Shown one piece after another: positions 11,904 through 21,966 of a DNA stretch of 64,000 nucleotides (position 1 is the first letter of the stretch; each line of letters begins with the position of its first letter). A program made the translations under genes and the position numbers. Below the pieces are notes generated by a model that was not told the DNA's origin, made no database searches, and saw only the letters and a program-made list of their open reading frames with translations. The DNA comes from Onthophagus taurus (Eukaryota; Arthropoda; Insecta; Coleoptera; Scarabaeidae): the NCBI RefSeq assembly GCF_036711975.1, contig NC_091968.1:22010001-22074000 (forward strand), given 5' to 3'.

Positions 11904-12090
11904 TATATTGGTGTCAGAAGACTGACACCCATATATAGATACTGTTTTGCTAAAGTCTAAATGCTACTAATAGAAGACTAGAGAGTTCAAATAAATGATT
12001 ATACTCTGTTTTCAAAATAAATACTCGTGTCTAAAGTTTACATACTTTCAATGGAGAATAGATATTGGTGTCAAACTGTATGCAGCATCC
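11904..12090. repeat. Satellite array, right part
   Basis: This continues the 5290-7106 array after the transposon, with ttggtgtcagaagact, gatactgttttgctaaagtc and ttcaaaataaatactcgtgt units. It fades into ordinary intronic sequence by about 12090. Confidence 0.8.
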
Positions 12091-12612
12091 AAAGTGACAG
12101 TTTGAACAAAAACTGTTTATGTTATCAGATAAAGTATCACTTCTGGTTATATATTTTTATATCTTCTGGAAGCAGACTTTTACCATTTTTTTGTGAAAAT
12201 CAACTTCATAAAGTTTAATAATAAAGACTAAATAAAATTCTTCTCTAAATAATATATGTAACCTCGACTATGGAAACGGGGTTTAGGTGTGAAGAGGTCG
12301 ATTTTGAATCTTCTAATAATGTAAAGTGCGGTCTTTTCAATGAACTTAATCTCAGCTTCGCAACTATCTTCGCGGCTGAGTTATTTGCATCGAAAGTTTA
12401 ATGTCTTTAAATTAGAAATGCAAAATGTAAAATTTAATTTTAAATTTTTTTTGGTAGAAATAAAATTAAACACACTTGATTGCGTATTGGTCAACATCAC
12501 TATTATTACTATAAGTAACGATAGGGATGGTCAATTCAACGAGATCTTCCAAGTTAATGAGCTATTTATTTAAGTAAATTATATATTACTATAATTATAT
12601 TCTTTTTTTTAG

Positions 12613-13784
12613 CGGGATGTGAAGCTTTAAACTCAATGGGAATACACGACATTACATTTGAAAGTTTTGGCGACGCGGAAACTTCAGCCGAAGGAAGTTT
12701 ATTATCATCTTGGAAATTCCAGGGCGTTCGTACGAAAAAAGACCCTCTCCCAACGGTTAATCTCCTCGAAGTTCCGGGACTACAAGAACAAAGCCTATGG
12801 TATTTAGGTTCCATAAAAGCTCAATCGCAAAATTTCGCACGTTTCTTATCAGACACCCCATCGAATCTCATGACTCCCAGCATATTTTGTCAAAACGTCG
12901 AAGAGGCTTTAAAAAATCTTAACATAAAAATCGAAATTCACGATAAAAAATGGGCTGAAGAACTCGGAATGGGCTCGTTTTTGTCGGTTAATAAAGGATC
13001 GGATGAACCTCCGAAATTTTTAGAGCTTACTTATACTAATGCGGTGGATAAACCGATGGTTTTAATAGGAAAAGGAGTCACTTTTGATGCGGGGGGAATC
13101 AGTTTAAAACCGGCTACTTGTATGGATGAAATGCGTGGTGATATGGGTGGTGCTGCGTGTGTTGTTGCGACACTCCAAGCGGTAGCCGCCATGAAACTCG
13201 AAGCAAATTTAAAAGTCTTAGTTCCATTGGTCGAAAACATGCCTTCCGGTTCCGCTACAAAACCGGGAGACGTCGTTCGCGCTATGAACGGAAAAACAAT
13301 TTGCGTAGATAATACAGACGCAGAAGGAAGACTAATTTTAGCCGACGCTTTAGTTTATAGTAAACGTTTTGTTCCAAAATGGATTTTAGACGTCGCCACG
13401 TTAACAGGAGCGATGCGAGTCGCTTTGGGAAATGCAGCGGCCGGCGTTTTTACTAATTCCGATGAATTATATAGATTATTACAAGAAGCGGGCGCAAAAA
13501 CGGGGGATAGAGTGTGGAGATTTCCATTATGGGACCATTACTCGACTCAAATTACGAAATACGATGCCTTTGATGTGAATAATGTCGGAAAAGCGAAAGG
13601 GGGTGGTTCTTGTACGGCAGCCGCATTTTTAAAAGAATTCGTTCCCGAAAATACCGACTGGATTCATATGGATATAGCTGGGGTTATGGGGCCGGATTGT
13701 GGGGTTAAGTATCTTCCGAAAGGGATGTCTGGGCGACCCACCAGAACACTCATTGAATTCATTCGGTCGCAAGTTAAAAAATAA
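12613..13784 (+). CDS. Leucyl aminopeptidase (M17), catalytic exon and C-terminus
   Basis: This is the terminal exon, carrying the linker and the whole catalytic domain. Metal and active-site residues seen in bovine/human LAP are present: Lys and Asp in VGKGVTFDAGG (13065-13097), Asp in RGDMGGAA, and Asp, Glu and Arg in NTDAEGRLILADAL (13311-13352). The end RKGMTGRPTRTLIEF of the family is matched by PKGMSGRPTRTLIEF before TAA at 13782-13784. The fold therefore predicts an active hexameric two-metal aminopeptidase. An aataaa lies about 50 bp past the stop. An 80-odd-residue antisense frame here is a shadow. Insects also have testis-specific M17 paralogues with lost residues; this copy is not one of those. 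Confidence 0.95.
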
Positions 13785-13928
13785 TTAAGATTTTTCCGTT
13801 TTTATTTCGATCTTTTATATTGTTAGGTGGATGAATAAATAATTTTATTAAAGAATGTTATATGTCCATAACATTTTTGAATTGAGAATTTAAACTTATT
13901 ATGTATATAATCGGTTTCTCCTATCTTA

Positions 13929-14093
13929 TACAATGTGCTAATTAATTATCGTACCCGACGTCATCATTACAAGTATGCAACCAATATCACAGTATTGGTA
14001 TTGCAATACGTCAATCGCGTATTGTGATATTGGTTGCATACTTGCAATGATGACGTCGCGCGTCGGGTACGTTAATTAATTAACCCACTGTAC
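13929..14093. repeat. Fold-back MITE family, complete copy c
   Basis: Both ends are present: tacaatgtgctaattaatta at the left and ttaattaattaacccactgta-type at the right. Inside are cgacgtcatcatt and the inverted pair gcaagtatgcaaccaatatc / atattggttgcatacttgca around a central AT-rich loop with tandem half-palindromes. Most of its 165 bp can fold into one hairpin. It lies 145 bp downstream of the aminopeptidase stop. Confidence 0.8.
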
Positions 14094-14149
14094 ATAACAT
14101 TATAAACACGGAAGGTTTAGCTGTACAAATTTAAGATGAAGATATGAGA

Positions 14150-14310
14150 GAGGGAATGTGATACGATTAACAGCAGGGCAGTGGCATAAAACATGTTCAA
14201 CCGTGTCCTCGTTCTCCGCATATAGTCGGCATTCATCATCGTAGGCTGGGCGCAACGAGTGTAGGGTTTAATCGGCAGTGCCCAGTGAAGACACCAAAGA
14301 AATTGTATAT
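14150..14310 (-). mobile_element. R1-like LINE 3' fragment
   Basis: Reading the minus strand, actgggcactgccgattaaa, a cgatgatgaatgccgactat segment, ggttgaacatgttt and cactgccctgctgttaatcg closely match the 3' coding end of the LINE at 24104-25387 (25045-25165). This is the C-terminal zinc-knuckle region downstream of RNase H. It is an orphan fragment. Confidence 0.65.
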
Positions 14311-15495
14311 ATAGAAGCTGTTGTAAACACTAAAACTTGAAGCCAACGCAACAGGTGGTTTGTTTACTAACAACCTTTGTCGAAACCAGTTGAAACAATG
14401 AACGTGCACAGATCGGACTATAGGCCGATTATCGCCGAACACTCCCGAATATTATTTTAAACCCTAGAATAAGCCATACACTAAAATAAACGAATCATAT
14501 TTGTAAATCAATAAATCTTCAAAGTCGTTCTTCTTTCGATTCGTTTTTCTTCATTTTTATTTATATATATTTAGTATATTACTACTTTTAGTTAGAAATA
14601 GAACTTATCAATCAAAATGGTACATACTTGTATCGTTTACCAAGTATGTATATTGTTTCTATGTCCTCTAATTAATTTAAAAGATTATAAAATTATATTT
14701 TTGTAATTCGCGACGGTAATGAAAGCTATAACAGTACTCAAACGGGTGCTGTAATGAGACACCTTACAGCATCCGATGCTGTAATGAGATTTTAGTAACA
14801 TTTTATGGAACCAATTCAAGTTGGTGACATTGGGTCATTAATTTTTCTAGTTGTCAATGTCACAGTGTTTGTCTATGGATGTTTAAACACATTCTTAGCA
14901 TCGAATACAAGGTTCACAATGATGAGGACATTGAACTCTCAGCAATGTATCTTATTTTGGGAGGTGTACATGAAACATTTTTGTCAGATAAATACATTTT
15001 GTTTTGACAGTTTCTTATTGTCAATTCAAATTACTAGTTTCAAGTGTTACTGTGTTACCAACTGCTACATACCTATTTCCCTACATTGTCAAAATTTATT
15101 TTTATTTAGAGAAAAAAAAAAGGGTGAAAACGCGAATTACAAAAAATAGCATAAAAAACACGTTTCATGAGACTTAAAGCACTCATTCATTAAAAAACTC
15201 AACAAGTTTTTCAACTTGAATTTGTGCATTTCAAGCGTGTCTTACGAAACTTGTTTTTTAATATACTATTACAGTCATTAACCGACACATGTTAATAGCA
15301 AATATTTCCGCCTGGAATACAGTACAGTACGTATCCAGGCTGTAAGTTTGCTTTATGCGAAGTATCGGGCAGTATATCTGTGAACATGCAAATATCTGCC
15401 TGAACCACACCAGTGGTCTTCCACTCCCTCACAGAACCAAATGCGGTATATTTTTCTGAAGAAAGATTTCATTCAAAATGATTCAGTTTTCCTAA
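14311..15495. other. No gene recognised
   Basis: AT-rich intergenic sequence. A repeated phrase gctgtaatgagac occurs twice (around 14750 and 14780). An open frame of 114 codons at 14805-15149 has cysteine- and phenylalanine-rich composition typical of chance AT-rich translation and no recognisable domain. Confidence 0.5.
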
Positions 15496-15499
15496 AGAT

Positions 15500-15960
15500 A
15501 GAAAAAAAATTATTTGTAACTATAAATTGTCACAAAACCATTCTGCCAGACATTTTTTTAGTGTAGTTAGGCGACATTGTGGGTATGATAACAATCCTAT
15601 TGCACTACAATTCGAACAAGACTACAAAAAACTATTAGTACATACCGGTAGTAAAGGGGTAAAATCTGGAAATACAATTGTATTAGACAATATAAATATT
15701 AGACTAATATTTTAAATTGTTCATCAATACTCAAAAATAAAAATGATGAAATTGAAACACTGGCCATTATAGACGTTGCGAACTTAGACAACATGCATTT
15801 AACGATCACTCTAAAAACCAATATTACTTGCCAATTTTGTTTAAATATAGTAGAAGGAACTAGTGATATTTCAATGATTCAGATACAAAAAACATATGGG
15901 ATTTTAACTAAAGCTTCTGAGTTTGTAGTCAAACTACTTAATTATCGAAAAAATTATTAG
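15500..15960 (+). pseudogene. P-element-like (THAP9-type) transposase C-terminal remnant
   Basis: The frame at about 15527-15715 reads ARHFFSVVRRHCGYDNNPIA then QFEQDYKKLLVHT and SGNT. This resembles the FF..IR..GG..NNPT..QF...RRLL motif at the end of P-element/THAP9 transposases. Further coding-like text after the stop (NDEIETLAIIDV, ITCQFC) extends to about 15960. No catalytic core or termini were found. It ends at a hairpin (15946-15986). Confidence 0.5.
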
Positions 15961-15986
15961 AGTTATAGTCTCTAATAATTTTTTCG
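15946..15986. repeat. Short hairpin with 17-bp arms
   Basis: cgaaaaaattattagag at 15946-15962 pairs with ctctaataattttttcg at 15970-15986 around a 7-nt loop. The pairing is perfect over 17 bp. It lies exactly at the end of the P-like coding remnant. It could be an old transposon end or a 3' structure. Confidence 0.6.
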
Positions 15987-16639
15987 CTAAACGACAAAAT
16001 GTATTATTCAATAACAAGAATATACTTTTAAAGTTAACTATTTCTATTTTATTGAGTTATTGATGGGCATGAAATACAACGTATAAAGTTAATAACAACA
16101 AAATTTATTAACATAGTTATTTAATGAAACCAAGTTAATAAATTAAGAACCTAAGCTTTGACATTTGTTAAACAAACAAATATTATTTTCAAATCAATGA
16201 GAGTTATTTTAATATTTATAAGTTAAGTTTTAAGTTTTTTTGTTATATAATAAAAATTTTGAAACAAAATGCCAATGTTATTTTGCAAACATAATATTTT
16301 TACTGCAATATTTACCATGAAAATACTGTAAAATTGTAATTATATCATCTTTAATTTACTTGTAAGAAATAAACCGTTCACAATATATACGGTTACAATA
16401 ATAAATTAATTAATTACAAAAGAACTCAAAGTTTACGTTCCTTAATAAACATTTTAACCATACTCAATAAAAAAAAATAATATACATTTCTTTACGTACG
16501 CCACTGTGTATGTCTGATTTTAGTGAAACTATACACGCCACTGTCAGTGGGACTAATACCAAAACAAACACTCGAACGTTGGCTTCAATCTCATATACAG
16601 GCGGGCATAGGGAATACTGCTTCTAGTTATACAATTTCT

Positions 16640-16983
16640 TTGGTCCTGATAAATTACCACTAATGGATATTTCCAATTTTCCGACACCGCCTTCACATAA
16701 AAGAAAAAGGGAGGAAGTAAAGCGAGCAAAAAAGTTAAAATCAAACTTTGCAATTCCTCGCGAATTGCAACAGTTATCAACATTCAGTAGATCGCTATGT
16801 TCGATGCAACTATATCATAAAAAAATGAAACCATTCACTATTGATGAGAAAGCTACCGCTATATCATTATATTATAAATCATCCTCATACCATAATCTAC
16901 CTTCTACTCTTCTACCATCACCCATAATCTACCTTGATTACACCTCTCATATATGTGGTACCAAACAGTTGCTAATGAATTAG
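16640..16983 (+). pseudogene. P-element-like transposase internal/N-terminal remnant
   Basis: The frame 16663-16983 begins with a basic segment (HKRKREEVKRAKKLK), then FSRSLCSMQLYHKKMKPF and IDEKATAISLYYKS. This fits the post-THAP portion of P/THAP9 transposases (LF...K.. W..E....A..L...SP..Y..L). It lies 3' of the C-terminal remnant on the same strand, so the order is rearranged or two copies are represented. No THAP domain was seen here. Confidence 0.4.
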
Positions 16984-17253
16984 TCTAGAAAATCACTTAA
17001 ATTGTGATTTTGTCTTATTTATTTTCCTTGTTTATTATCTTTGATTATCACACATTAACTCTTTTATCAAAATGACTTCAAGGTATTGAAATAAATACTC
17101 ATAACTCCCATTGCTTGAATCTTTGTTGAAGATTTTTAATAACTACTTCTACTTGGGCTAATTAATTACTGAAACATAGTACTTATTTAAATTTATCAAC
17201 ACAAAAAAATATTTATTCTAAACATAACCTATTACAATCATATCTTACTTATT

Positions 17254-17667
17254 TTAATTCTGTTGACAAGCTCTTACAGCAATTAATTGCAACAAAATAA
17301 AAACGGGAGCGAAAACTTCCGAATAATCCAAATGTATTTGTCCCAATAACTTTTTATACAACAATAATTTAAAAGTAAACGTCATCGAAAGAAACGTAGC
17401 GGACCAACACATCCTTAACATCGCCAATTTAATAGCCGCCTCTAATTGCATCCGTATAAAAACGATGACGCAAAAGTAAGCATTAAACGCATCCCCCGCA
17501 AACAAAGGGAAAAAAATCATCCACCAATTATTGCTGTAAATGTCCGCCGTTGGATCGTATTTTAACGCAAACACCACAGTGAAAGCTAAAATTGATATTA
17601 AGTTGACCCAGATTTCAAAAACCGTCAAACCCAACCAACGAACGATTTCGTCCAAGGTAAAATACAT
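17254..17667 (-). CDS. Tmem203: Transmembrane protein 203 (TMEM203)
   Basis: The protein is a small ER multi-pass membrane protein, implicated in vertebrates in store calcium handling and STING signalling. The frame is 137 residues against 136 in human. It matches throughout in spacing: start MYFTLDEIVRWLGLTVFEI (human MLFSLRELVQWLGFATFEI), SNNWWMIFFPLFAGDAFNAY, a central CW, and the end FILLQLIAVRACQQN (human ends FILLQL..IRACRVN). Four hydrophobic segments are visible. It is a single exon, and its ATG begins 10 bp after the POP7 stop on the same strand, which suggests a shared transcript. No separate promoter is apparent. Confidence 0.93.
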   Translation of the reverse strand: MYFTLDEIVRWLGLTVFEIWVNLISILAFTVVFALKYDPTADIYSNNWWMIFFPLFAGDAFNAYFCVIVFIRMQLEAAIKLAMLRMCWSATFLSMTFTFKLLLYKKLLGQIHLDYSEVFAPVFILLQLIAVRACQQN

Positions 17668-17677
17668 TTTGAGGTGA

Positions 17678-17962
17678 TTAAGATTGTTGTGCAGATAACT
17701 CTGGGGGGTTTTTATGTATTAAACGTATCCTTAAAGCGGAATTGTTACGTTTTTGAATCTCGTAATCAACATCGTCCGCCGCTGGTTCTAAATCGTCTAT
17801 TATTTCGGTGGTTAAAGTGTTAACAGAAACATCGTAGGATAAAAAATAATCACTTAATTGGAGTGCTAAAACTATTCCACGTTGATTTGCCGCCCCCAAT
17901 GAATAAATTACAATTTCTTTTTCATTGGATCTCATCAATTTTTCACATTTTGATTTGATTGC
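17678..17962 (-). CDS. Pop7: POP7/Rpp20 ribonuclease P-MRP subunit, exon 2
   Basis: This is the second exon of the Alba-family p20 subunit of RNase P and RNase MRP, which binds the RNA together with p25. It opens after acceptor ttttaag with AIKSKCEKLM, then EIVIYSLGAANQRGIVLALQ (human EIYIHGLGLAINRAINIALQ), the TLTTEIIDDLEP strand and RNNSALRIRLIH (human RNNSAIHIRVFR). The stop is at 17680-17678. With exon 1 the protein is 145 residues (human 140). The exon boundary is phase 0 across an 88-bp intron (17963-18050). Confidence 0.93.
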   Translation of the reverse strand, partial: AIKSKCEKLMRSNEKEIVIYSLGAANQRGIVLALQLSDYFLSYDVSVNTLTTEIIDDLEPAADDVDYEIQKRNNSALRIRLIHKNPPELSAQQS

Positions 17963-18050
17963 CTTAAAATAAATTAATTATTAGAATATATAACCTCAAA
18001 AAAAATTATTTTGGAAACATAACCTCACTTTTTTTTTCTTTTTTACTTAC

Positions 18051-18203
18051 GTTAATGTTGGATTTTGTGTTTACATAAATTACGTTTTCGGCTAATTCGG
18101 GTTTATCCAAAAACTGCCTTTTCTTAAAATTATGATTAGGACGTTCAAATTTCTTTTTTTGTTTTTTTTCACCACCGTTTCTGCTATTTCCTGCTTCCGC
18201 CAT
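18051..18203 (-). CDS. Pop7: POP7/Rpp20, exon 1
   Basis: Fifty-one codons from ATG 18203-18201 to the donor gtaagt (18050-18045). It is a lysine-rich N-terminus (GGEKKQKKKFERP) followed by NVIYVNTKSNIN, matching the NDIYVNMKT block that opens the Alba fold in POP7. The frame is open upstream to another ATG at 18236, but MAEAGN is preferred because the upstream sequence is part of a duplicated noncoding block. Exon-1-derived copies lie at 18430-18535 and 21585-21725. Confidence 0.9.
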
Positions 18204-18535
18204 ATTGTTTAAATAGAACTTTAGATGGCACCACATAAACGTTACATTTTTAATAAATAAACTAACTTATTAACACTAATTTTATCAAAATTTTGTTTTA
18301 ATAACTTTTAAATCCTTATAAAAGAATATTATTAATTAAATTTAGTTAATTCAATCAATTAAACAGTTTAGATTGATTTCGTTACTAGATGGCGTTACAA
18401 AAATGTCAAAGTAAAAATATTTTTTTTAACTTTAATATTGGATTTTGTGTTTTCAAAGTTTCTACTATTTCCTGCTTCCACCATATTGTTTAAGTAGAAC
18501 TTTAGATAGCACCACTTCAACGTGCCAAAATAAAA
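18204..18535. promoter_or_regulatory. POP7 promoter block plus first fossil exon-1 copy
   Basis: Upstream of POP7 the phrase aataaataaactaact, then ttttaataacttttaaatcc, ttataaaagaatatta and gatttcgttactagatggcg occurs in order. It is followed at 18435-18530 by a shortened copy of POP7 exon 1 (ttggattttgtg, an internal gap, then tttcctgcttccaccatatt and actttagatagcaccact). The same block recurs twice before DHDDS (21385-21920). POP7 and DHDDS point away from each other, so the ancestral block was probably a bidirectional promoter. Confidence 0.6.
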
Positions 18536-19379
18536 ACTTCGTAATAAAAATTGAACGCATGTGGCGCCATTTGTTGGGGATATTTTGGAATTATTCAGCT
18601 AAGAATCGAACCACTAGAATACAGGTGGATTGGGTTTATATATAAAAGAAGAATAATCACAGAATAACTGTTTGGAAAGTGGTTTTCAACCACTATGTGG
18701 CTCCAATTAACATTCCGACTGGTTGGGAACTCCTCAAATGCAATTACCTATGGCAATTACACCTGTCAAATAATTCCGCAACATTTGAATATCACTGCAT
18801 CATATGAGATTGCATCTGACGAGCTATAATAATGCTATAATGTCAATTATAATCTAATTATTTAATGATACCATTATTACTTTATTATACTCTTACCCAA
18901 GGACTCTTACCGAAAAATCACTTTAAAATGACATTTTCATCTGTCATTCTGAACAAACTTCAACTTTATAATTTTAAAAGTTGAAGTTAGCAGCAAATTT
19001 AAAAATATAAAACGAATTGGAATCTATACTTTTTAAATTATAAGAATGATACTGGCAATAATTGTTATTGCTCTCATCATTCCCACTATTAATAATAAAA
19101 TTGTTAGTTTAATTAAATTATTTCAGTATAGACGCTAATGACATCTTACGGTGGGATTTCGACACACAATTAGCCCCAAATTCTTCTATTAAAGATCCCT
19201 GGGGCTGCGCTGGTTATAAGGTTATCTAACTCGAACAAATTGACGTTGACGGGGTGAGGTAGGAAATGTGACGTCATTGGAGGAAAATTATAATATAATA
19301 TACAGGTGCCTATTATGTATGGAATATAGTTCAATATAGTATATATCTTGGTAAGTATCAACTTTATAAAAAACATTTT
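18536..19379. other. No gene recognised (insert splitting duplicated promoter)
   Basis: AT-rich sequence with no supported reading frame. Local features are a short hairpin-like phrase (gtggttttcaaccac, about 18679) and scattered TA-rich tracts. It forms the left part of a 2.8-kb insertion between promoter-block copies. Confidence 0.45.
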
Positions 19380-20720
19380 TTATATAAATATCCTTTAAAA
19401 TGAGTACAAACACGACATATCTATCTTCAATATTAATGAAGCAGGGTTGTCAGGTTCATAGAATGTCGTGAGCATGTCATAAAAAATCGTGAGATGTTGA
19501 AATTTGTTTAAAAATCACTCAATTTTAATAATATGTGTTACATATTATTATAGGCATAGGGTTCAAGTAAAATAGTTTAGACAACGTTTGTATATAAAAG
19601 TGATATAATTAAAAGGAAATAAAACATTACAGTTTAAGTAGTTTCTTAGCGCTATCTAGCGGTGAATACATGTAACTAATAGAGAAATTTACAGTAACCT
19701 ACAATTCGAGTTGAAAATGCTGATATTACTTTGATTTTATTAACACTAATTACTATATTATTTTTGTAATAAAATCGTGAGAAGTACATGTCAAATCGTG
19801 AGATCGTGAGATTAAAGGTAATATGATGAGACCTGGCAACCTAGTAATGAAGTTATGGTCAACTTCCGGTTAGAAATGTCAACGTCAATTTTGACAAATT
19901 CTTAATTTTTATAAAATGTCTTAAAATTTATCACAAAAACATAATAAATACACATAAATACAATAAAAAAAAAATTAAGGTTGGTGTTAATATTTAATAA
20001 TTAAATTGCTATCTTCATTGTTGCTAACTTCGGGTTTAACGTTTTTTTTATTCAAACTTTTTTGTTTTTTGAGATAAGTGCGTCATGTTGGGACTCATTT
20101 TAAAGGTTTTTTTTAATAAAGAATGCATCATAAAAGAACGCCATGAAGTTGTCCATTTGTCTATTATGTGATAACTAACTTCAGATTTAAAATGTCAACC
20201 TCAATTTTGACATATTTGTAATCTTCATTAAAAATCCTTTAAAAAGAGTACAACCACGACATATTTATCTTCAATATTAATCAAGTTATGGTCAACTTCC
20301 GGTTAGAAATGTCAACGTCAATTTTGACATATTTGTAATTGTCGTGAAAAATCCTTTAAAATGAACCCAAACATGATACGTTTAATTCCAATATTAGTCG
20401 AGATATAAGCAACTTCCGGTTTGAAATGTCAATGTCATCTTGACAAATTTTTAATTTTTATAAAATGTCTTAAAATTGATCACAAAAACAAAAATACAAT
20501 TAAAAAAATTAAAAATTAAGGTTGGTATTAATATTTAATCATTAAATTGCTATCTTCATTTTTGCTAACTTCGGGTTTCGGTTTTTTAATGAAGATGACA
20601 AATATGTCAAAATTGACGTTGACGTTTCAAACCGGAAGTGATTGTATTTCCATTAATATTAAAGTTAAATATGTCGAGTTTGGACTCATTTTAAAGGATT
20701 TTTTATGAAGTTTACAAATA
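19380..20720. repeat. Diverged relative of the 57-60 kb tandem repeat
   Basis: Blocks such as aacttccggttagaaatgtc, aacgtcaattttgacatatt and aaaatcctttaaaatgagta, with atattaatgaagttatggtc, recur here in both orientations. They correspond to subrepeats of the array at 57120-59945. Spacing is irregular, and one long inverted relation is visible between about 19860-20450 and 20590-20720. Confidence 0.75.
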
Positions 20721-20773
20721 TGTTAAAATTAAAAGTAAACTTAAAGTTGACATTGACAACTGAAAGTTTTTTT

Positions 20774-20890
20774 CACGACTAAACCCGACTGTTTCTAGTT
20801 CTAGGTCTTGTGTTAGTTTTAGTGATAGTGTTAGTGTAAAACTAGAACTAACACTAGACCTAGAACTAGAAATATTGGGGTTTAGTCGTG
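20774..20890. repeat. Fold-back element with ctagaactaacactag core
   Basis: cacgactaaaccc at 20774 pairs with gggtttagtcgtg ending at 20890. Inner arms gtttctagttctaggtct and agacctagaactagaaat also pair. The centre is rich in ttagt/actaa repeats. Related phrases occur at 20930-20985 and 37345-37500. Confidence 0.7.
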
Positions 20891-21379
20891 CGTCTTCAGA
20901 TTTTTCTAAGTTCTTGTCTAAGACGCCCGGCTAAACCTAAAACTTTCTAGTTCTAGTGTTAGTTCTAGTTTTAATTGTTATTTAACCCTAAATTCTTGTA
21001 CATTTTAATTGATCTAAAATTTTTTTTTTTTGATTTAATCCACTTACCTTGCTTATAATTTCATCCATTTACCCATTTTGAATTAAATACAACCTTTAAA
21101 TCCAATTAATTATGTGTTTTTCACTAAAAATAACTTAAATTCAACGTCAATTTTGACAAGCACCTACAATATTTGGATCTTAATCACCATGGTAACCGAG
21201 TCAAGTTGGATAACCTAACAATAATAAAATTATAACCGTTAATATTTCGCTTTATATTTTATTTTATATCTTTTTTTTTAATATTTTTGTGTATTCCTTC
21301 TTAAGTGAAATACACTGTATAAATAAAAACATAGAAATGTCAATTCTTCCAATGACGTCACAACAAGGCTTTTGCGGGG

Positions 21380-21925
21380 ATGTTACACTTTTAATAAATA
21401 AACTAACTTTTTAACATTAATTTCATCAAAATCTTGTTTTAATAACTTTTAAATCCTTATAAAAGAATATTATTAATTAATTTTAGATAATTAATTCAAT
21501 TAATTATACAATTTAGATTGATTTCGTTACTAGATGGCGCCACAAAAATGTCAAAACCAAAATATTTTTTTACAATTAATATTGAATTTTGTGTTTACAT
21601 AAATTACGTTTTCGAGTTTATCCAAAAATCTTAAAATTATTTTCTAATCATAATTCAAATTTATTTTTTTGATTTTTTTTCACCACCATTTAAATACAAC
21701 CTTAGATGGCACCACTTAAACGGTTTAATAAATAAACTAACTTTTTAACATTAATTTAATCAAAATTTTGTTTTAATAACTTTTAAATCCTTATAAAACA
21801 ATATTAATTAATTTTAGATAATTAATTCGATTAATTAAACAATTTATATTGATTTCGTTACTAGATGGCGCCACAAAAACAACGTCAAAGTAAAAAATTT
21901 TTTTTTAGGTTAAAGTCTTGTCATA
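21380..21925. promoter_or_regulatory. DHDDS upstream region built from two further copies of the POP7 promoter block
   Basis: Copy 2 (21385-21560) and copy 3 (21725-21885) each contain aataaataaactaact, ttttaataacttttaaatcc and gatttcgttactagatggcg. Between them, 21585-21725 is a decayed POP7 exon 1: gaattttgtgtttacataaa, acgttttcgagtttatccaa, tttttttcaccaccattt, with the initiator ATG context altered. DHDDS starts about 80 bp beyond copy 3, so the block probably carries its promoter. Confidence 0.6.
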
Positions 21926-21966
21926 AAAAAAAATTAAATTGCGTTATATTAAATACTTAATTATTT

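Larger units (their letters stand above)
3781..12612 (+). other. Aminopeptidase intron packed with repeats
   Basis: The intron runs from donor gtaagt at 3781 to acceptor ttttttttag ending at 12612 (8,832 bp). It is far longer than the other introns seen in the window (43-88 bp). The expansion is explained by a MITE copy, two LINE fragments, a satellite array, and a TIR transposon containing a Penelope-like element. The phase (one base before, two after) is consistent across the splice, so this is most likely a functional intron that grew by nested insertion. Confidence 0.85.

Noticed and set aside
14805-15149. 114-codon frame
   Set aside because: Composition typical of chance translation of AT-rich DNA (Phe, Cys, Asn-rich) with no motif.
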